NCBI GenBank assembly: GCA_019096065.1
Contig: JAGUCH010000002.1
Location: forward strand, 16,938,501-17,002,500
Length of the DNA: 64,000 nt
Direction of reading: 5' to 3'
Origin: Paracyclopina nana
Taxonomy: Eukaryota; Arthropoda; Copepoda; Cyclopoida; Cyclopettidae
Made by a program: the position numbers and the translations under genes. The notes beneath the pieces were generated by a model, which was not told the origin of the DNA, searched no databases, and worked only from the letters and a program-made list of their open reading frames with translations. Below, piece after piece: positions 60,201 through 64,000 of the stretch. How positions within the stretch are numbered: position 1 is the stretch's first letter; every line of letters starts with the position of its first letter.

Positions 60201-63200
60201 TGAAATTTTTAGTAATCGTTGAAAAATTTCAATACAATGACGGTTCACCCGTGAAAACCATGGCAAAGCGCTCATTTTGAGTGTGTTTACTATTATTGGC
60301 TTTGAATCCTTAATTGACACTTATTGAAAATGTCCTGAATAAAGAAGAAATTCACACAAACATCTAATGAAAATAACTTTCAAAATGAATCTTTATTTTT
60401 GTTAAAAATGTATTTGCGCCTTTATTGAAAAGTGCCTTTTTACAGCAGTGCCAATTTGTAATAGTGCCATTTATCAAATTGCCAATTTAAGCCAATATTT
60501 TTTTAGAATGTGTACTTAAGAAAAATATTTAGCACAATAACAATTTGGACCAAAAATCTATCTTTATACAGACCTTTGTGATCTGGTGCCTTGGTGATGT
60601 CGTTGAGGACTTGCTCCACGGACTGGATCCACTCGTAGCAGCAGTCATTGAGGATCTTGACAGCCTCGAAATCCTTGGAGGCTTCCTCCGCCGAAAATGG
60701 GGCCGCGTAGAGGCAACGCAAGTCCCTTGGGATGTTCAAAGTGAGCTCACCCTCCACCCTTCCGGCGTAGCTCTTTATCCGCTTGTAAAATCGCAGGATG
60801 TACTTGTCCTCAAAGTTCACTGATGGGTCGGCATTCTTCACCACTGGATGAGAGTCCAGCAGCTCGTACAGCATTTGCATTGGGTCTCGGTCGACGCAGC
60901 CGCGTAGAAGAACCTGTAAGGCAAAGGCCTACTTTTTCTCAGCCGAGCGTAGCGAGGATATGAAAAATGTGCGGAGGATAGTAAGCAACATCGATGATCA
61001 AAAATCGGCAATTGTTTGGCTTTGGGAGCACTTGTGCCGAAAACTTCATTGATATGACCTAATCTACGGGCAAAAAGGCGCCTTTGCAAGCCATAAATTG
61101 GATGTTCAACTTACGCTTATTTTCAAGCTTTTCATTGTTGAAACCAAATTTTTCGAGCCTGGCTCCGCTGATCAGCCAATCAAATTGCTGGGCGTAATCA
61201 GGTGGCAAGTTTAGCGAGCATCAGTTTTTCCAAAAATACTTGCTCGAAAAGCGCCATCTAGCGAAAAAGTTTGTCCCTCCACTGCACTGTCTTATTCGAA
61301 ATTCGGAAGAAAGCCCACAATCGCAATCCCTCCTTTTTTCAATTTCCCTTTGAGTTCAGCCCCCTTTTTTGATGTGCTTCTTTTTCTTAAAAGCCTTCCA
61401 CTCTCCAACAACCAAGAGTACCAATTTCTTACTTACTTTGAGAAGATGTACATAAAGATTTGCAATGCTCAAAAAGCGTCTCCTCTTTACACCTATATTT
61501 TGATGCCAGAAATTCATCATTATTAAAGGCAATCAGAAAGTTCTGGTACCTATAGATCTTTTTCAGTCCATGTTTTTTCAATGCCACTTTAAAAATAGAT
61601 CGCGCCACCGTTGAGAAGGTAAAAATTACCAGAAGTGGCTTTTTGGCTTTTTTCGCAGGTGGATGGCGAAAACACTTGACAATGACATAGTAATAAAATA
61701 CAATGACCTTTCTTTTTTGGTTTTCAGATTTAAAAAGTCACTTCCATGTGAAAAGTAATTTGATTTCCATTTTCGGTAAAAATTGCCTTCATAGAATTTT
61801 ATCCTAAACATCAATAAAAAAATTCAACAAGATTTTTAATTTAAATAGCGGCAAAGAAAGAAAAAAAAAACCCAAAAAATACGGACAGTTGAAATGTTTT
61901 GGACAAATTTCACACCTATTTAAAATAGTACATCAGTGCAATTCTATGGAATCAGAATTCAAATAACTTTTGAAACTAAAGCTATTTTGGCAGCACTTTT
62001 AATTGACGCAATGTTTGGAGCAAAAGTAACTAAGCCTTAAGCCTGAATATTTTAGGCAAACTTGATTTTGAACTCCTCCACAATAAGCCAATGGAGGGAC
62101 ACACTTTTTCGCTAGATGGCGTTTTATAAGCAAGTATTTTTGGAAAAACTGTTGCACGCTGAACTTGTCACCTGATTACGCCCAGCAATTTGATTGGCTG
62201 ATCAGCGGAGCCAGGCTCGAAAAGTTTGGTTTCAACCATGATAAGCTTGTAAATAAGCGTAAGTTGAACATTGAATTTATGACTTGGCAAGGGCGCCTTT
62301 TTGCCCGTAGATTAGGTCATATCAATGAAGTTTTCGGCACAAGTGCTCCCAAAGCCAAACAATCGACTATTTTTGCTAGTCTATGTTGCCTGCTATCCTC
62401 CGCACATTTTTCATAACCTCGCTATGCTCGGCTGAAAAAAAAGAAGCTAGCTTCCCAAAATTTCCCCCACCATACCTCCCAGGGATTTTTCTTGGGGCCT
62501 TACTTTCGCTGAATTGCAACTTTCAAATGAAACTGGGAAAAGAATGAATTACCGAGGACATTTTAGCTTCGACATTGTCCGGAGATGGCTCTGCAATCGG
62601 CCCTCTGTCGAGTCTAGTGAAGTAGACGAAGCATAGGTCAAAAGGGTGGAACCACTCGGTGAGCTTGTCCACAAACAACTTGAGCGGGATCGGGGGCGGG
62701 CCGTAGTACATTTCGTCCTCTTCCTCCTCGAGGCCGCTGCTGTCCTCGGCCTCGAGGTCGGCCTCACTCACGTCCTCACCCCTCTCAAGAGCCCGCCGCC
62801 GCCTCTCTTCTCTGGCCTCTTCAGCTGCCCGCTTTAACTGGTTCTCCCTCTCGATCCTCCTCAGCCTCCGCTCGTCCTTGGAGGGGTCGTAAATGTTTTG
62901 GAAGAAGAGAGACTTGAAAACGACCTTTTCGTCAAGGAGCTCTTTGAACATCTTCTTGTTCTCGCTGAAGTACCACCGGAGAGCATCTGCGTTTAGAAAT
63001 TAGCAATCATTATGACATTTGGGTGTTCACATGTCGACTGGTTAGTCAAGTTAAGTGAGGAGAAAAGTTGAGCTTAGCTCAGTTCCGTTCTCGGATATTC
63101 ATGTCGGTAGATCCTAACTTTGCTTCATTTCGCGTAGAACTAGCATGCTTGCTACGTTAAGTTGAGTTTCGGAACTGAAAAAATGTGTTTGCAGATTAGG

Positions 63201-63847
63201 CAGCGCAAGCTTGCTTGCTTGAGATAAGCTAAGTTAGCTCATCAGCCATGGTGTCGCCATATTGGCTGGTTAGTCAAGTTAAGTTAGGAGAGAAGTGGAG
63301 CTTTGCTCAGTTCCGTTCTCGGATATTCATGTAAGTAGATCCCTAACATCGCTCATTTTTATGTAGTGCTTGCTTGCTTTCTCAGTTAAGTTAGGCTGCC
63401 GAACTAAACTCAGCTACAAAATGAGCGTTCTCAGATTAGCGACTGAAGCTTGCTCGATTGAGAAAAGCCAAGTTAGCTCATCAGCCGCTGATATCAAATG
63501 TGTTGGTGCGTCAGCATAGCATCCAGCCTAACTTAGCTAAAACCAACCGAGCTTGGCTCGAACGAGCTGAACTTAACCTCTCGAGTAAGGTTACTGTTTC
63601 AGCAAGGTAACTTGACTAAAAATTTGAATATGGGATCGCCCTAAATTAGCTCTATTTTACCTTCAGGGATGTCTGTGAAACACGAGCCAATGTATTGAGC
63701 CATCCAGGCCAGCCTCAAATCCTCGTGGCCTCCCCCTATCGAGGACAGAGGCTGCGAGCTCAAACTTTTGCTGGCGGATTCGGCTGCTGCGCTTTTTCTC
63801 GACGACGACATGTCTGCTGGCTTGCTATTGACGCAATGAGGATACAT
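39276..63847 (-). CDS. DNAH10: Axonemal dynein heavy chain, DNAH10-type (inner arm), with degenerate motor
   Basis: Exons in gene order: 63847-63661, 62986-62553, 60913-60574, 58223-57239, 55271-54625, 53365-53206, 53149-52911, 49482-39545 and 39476-39276. All joins keep frame; 4,376 residues, near normal for DNAH10. Intron 7 has a GC donor (G|GCAAGT). The tail matches DNAH10 (DNVKFLSTIRK, SGREARWEF, PPISGAIYW, LGFTVPEVARN, KAPRLASYYHHWEKKL). The 9.9-kb exon holds linker, AAA1-AAA6 and stalk. AAA1 keeps a P-loop (GPIYGGKTS, 46523-46549), but the Walker B region reads HYDGVDLL instead of CFDEFNRI. AAA2 has GPRCSGKTT (45683-45709). AAA3 has GELETRLI in place of a P-loop (44780-44803). AAA4 has SEAGVGKRA (about 43941-43972). 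The stalk coiled coils flank a microtubule-binding region near 42.9-43.1 kb. The last exon ends SSIKFLLSPNV. Either ATG 63847 or 63811 could be the start; an in-frame stop lies upstream of the first. Confidence 0.93.
49525..50165. mobile_element. MITE family A copies in dynein intron 7
   Basis: Two tandem near-identical units of about 250 bp (ATTCTGAGCCCTCATG starts at 49528 and 49780; CGACATNGAGTGTATGTCG in each). They end GGGAACATTTCTAGTTGGGG at 50045. An extra short end follows at 50115-50162. The left edge is about 40 bp from the exon 8 acceptor. Confidence 0.82.
50262..50742. mobile_element. MITE of the TGCCCTGTTCAT family
   Basis: The perfect terminal repeat ATGCCCTGTTCATCTAC at 50262 is mirrored by GTAGATGAACAGGGCA at about 50726-50741. 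The inner arms share ACGACA and TGTCGT words. Non-coding, 480 bp. The stretch 50743-51463 beyond has no gene. Confidence 0.85.
51464..51664. mobile_element. Short MITE related to the TGCCCTGTTCAT family
   Basis: ATGTGGTGTTCATCTACG at 51467 is mirrored by TAGATGAACACCACAT at about 51648-51663. About 200 bp, non-coding. Confidence 0.75.
51735..52590. repeat. Hairpin-arranged minisatellite, CCGGAATAGAATCTACT type
   Basis: The left arm (51735-51960) repeats GGACCCGGAATAGAAACTAC-like units of about 27-30 bp. The right arm (52340-52590) repeats the same unit inverted (GTAGTTCCTATTCCGGCTC). The centre (52110-52300) is a different array of about 16 bp units, AAGTCCTGAAGT. The whole block can fold back on itself. 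It lies in dynein intron 7. Confidence 0.82.
52591..52893. mobile_element. Arm of element C abutting the exon 7 donor
   Basis: A diverged single arm of the long inverted-repeat element at 60937-62440 (shared TCAAGCTTTTCATTGTTGAA, CAGCCAATCAAAT, AAAATACTTGCTCGAAAAGC, GCGAAAAAGTTTG-like words). It ends about 17 bp from the GC splice donor of dynein exon 7. Confidence 0.82.
53460..53945. repeat. Family D repeat, two tandem copies in dynein intron 5
   Basis: GTCAAGTTAAGCTAGCTGTT and GATGAGCTAACTTAGCTTTT occur in order at about 53515-53600 and again at about 53755-53840. Matching sequence is found at 63030-63640. Confidence 0.8.
54025..54612. mobile_element. MITE family A copies in dynein intron 5
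   Basis: Three half-units with CACTTCACCTTCCATTTCTT, GGCAAG(T/C)CAGTTAATGTCAC and CATAAACTCAATGTNGG. The right end (AACTTGGTAAAATTTCTG) stops about 12 bp from the exon 5 donor. Confidence 0.8.
55272..55345. repeat. GCGTTTAGGTGGA repeat, inverted partner of 50046-50110
   Basis: The reverse complement of this block matches 50046-50110 almost base for base (GGTGCGTTAAAGCAGATTTG, AGTGGACNGCGTTTAGGTGG, AGTTAAGCAGTACAATTA). With the adjoining family A ends, the inverted match extends to about 120 bp on each side of a 5.2-kb interval containing dynein exons 5-7. Confidence 0.85.
55343..55606. mobile_element. MITE family A, complete copy in dynein intron 4
   Basis: About 264 bp, from CCCCAACAAGAAATGTTCCC to GGCGTATGAGGGCTCAG, with both mirror word sets intact. 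It lies about 70 bp from the exon 5 acceptor. Confidence 0.82.
55900..56915. repeat. Hairpin-arranged minisatellites in dynein intron 4
   Basis: 55960-56200 repeats units such as GTAGGACCAGGTACGGTCTG and TGTCATGG. 56280-56510 repeats CCTTTGGATCGACAA-type units, and 56685-56910 repeats the inverse (GTCGATCCAAGTACAG). As at 51735-52590, opposite arms carry opposite orientations. Confidence 0.75.
56929..57183. mobile_element. MITE family A copy in dynein intron 4
   Basis: It runs from ACCAGAAATTCTGAGCCGTC to AACTTGGGAACATTTCTGGA. The internal pair TAACATTAACCGCC and GGCAGTTGATGTTAC is present. It ends about 55 bp from the exon 4 donor. Confidence 0.8.
58252..58688. mobile_element. Inverted-repeat element in dynein intron 3
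   Basis: CAGAGACTTATGTAGAAAGA and GAAGTGCTACTT at the left (58252-58283) are mirrored by AGTAGCACTTCTC and ATATAAGTCTCTG at about 58647-58686. Non-coding, about 435 bp. The spacer 58690-59180 has no gene. Confidence 0.75.
59190..60110. repeat. AAAAGGCACTTTTTCCG minisatellite array in dynein intron 3
   Basis: About 50 degenerate tandem units of about 17 bp (CCGAAAAGGCACTTTTT and variants with GGTACTT, GGCAATT, or CACCTTTTTGAAAGGA). A higher-order block recurs at spacings of about 180 and 150 bp (CGCTTTTTTCCGAAAAGGCA near 59360, 59540 and 59690). Spurious reading frames of up to 260 codons cross it on both strands. Confidence 0.93.
60400..60485. repeat. Terminal-repeat fragment of the GGCACTTTT MITE family
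   Basis: GAAAAGTGCCTTTTTACAGC and CAGTGCCAATTTGTA match the right terminal repeat of the ebony-intron element (35380-35456). This places the 59190-60110 array inside a relative of that element. Confidence 0.7.
60937..62440. mobile_element. Element C, about 350-bp terminal inverted repeats, fills dynein intron 2
   Basis: The left arm 60937-61280 and right arm 62091-62440 are inverted copies over their whole length (for example CCGAGCGTAGCGAGG/CCTCGCTATGCTCGG; TCCGCACATTTTTCATA in the right arm; GATCAGCCAATCAAATTGCT in the left). The 810-bp spacer has no transposase-like frame. It starts 24 bp from the exon 3 acceptor and makes up about 92 percent of the 1,639-bp intron. Confidence 0.88.
63030..63645. 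repeat. Family D repeats in dynein intron 1
   Basis: Three successive related blocks with GGTTAGTCAAGTTAAG, TCAGTTCCGTTCTCGGATAT and AAGTTAGCTCATCAGCC. The last block contains the inverse of the 53515-53600 words. Fills nearly all of the 674-bp intron. Confidence 0.75.
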
Positions 63848-63889
63848 AGAGGATATCGATCAAACCATTTCTTCCAACGTGTGATCAAT

Positions 63890-64000
63890 ACCCAACCAGA
63901 AATTTTCCCAACTTTTCCGAGGGTAATTGCAACTTTTTAAAACTCATTTATTTTATTCATGTCGCTATGCCTTGTTAGCTGCCTTACCACTTTTGAAAAA
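63890..64000. mobile_element. MITE family A, cut by the window end
   Basis: It starts CCCAACCAGAAATTTTCCCA 45 bp upstream of the first dynein ATG, then ATTTTATTCATGTCG and GCTGCCTTACCAC, and continues past the window. It would lie in the dynein 5' leader or promoter. Confidence 0.8.

Overview
The window is animal nuclear DNA and almost certainly comes from an arthropod. Its genes have introns, and it carries an HR4-type nuclear receptor and an Ebony (beta-alanyl amine synthase) gene, both typical of arthropods. I cannot name the species; a crustacean is plausible. Gene models were built by hand from reading frames, splice sites and remembered family sequence. No database was searched.

Layout. 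1-5.5 kb: an unresolved degenerate coding-like stretch, a 180-bp satellite, a 15-bp minisatellite and tRNA-like repeats. 5.58-8.12 kb (+): ER chaperone BiP, with unfolded-protein-response sites in its promoter. 8.6-15.2 kb: mainly MITE-like inverted-repeat elements. 15.2-22.6 kb (+): nuclear receptor HR4 in nine coding exons. 23.4-24.3 kb (+): a single-exon Cab45/reticulocalbin-like EF-hand protein. 25.8-30.2 kb (-): a PLP decarboxylase of the glutamate/cysteine-sulfinate/aspartate group, in ten exons. 31.1-32.5 kb (+): an unorthodox (AQP11/12-type) aquaporin. 32.5-36.9 kb (+): Ebony, starting 24 bp after the aquaporin stop codon. 37.1-37.3 kb (-): one unassigned 3' exon. 39.3-63.8 kb (-): a DNAH10-type axonemal dynein heavy chain of about 4,376 residues in nine coding exons, one of them 9.9 kb long.

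Three points stand out. (1) The decarboxylase and Ebony lie 2.3 kb apart. If the decarboxylase is the aspartate 1-decarboxylase (insect 'black'), the two enzymes that make beta-alanine and attach it to amines are physically clustered, with an aquaporin between them that looks transcriptionally linked to ebony. (2) The dynein keeps an open 13-kb coding frame, but its motor is badly degraded at nucleotide-binding motifs: the AAA1 Walker B glutamate is replaced and the AAA3 P-loop is lost. (3) Introns fall into two classes, 49-71 bp and mostly more than 400 bp. Most of the long ones are filled by inverted-repeat elements of several recurrent families, and some terminal repeats appear to have grown into minisatellite arrays.
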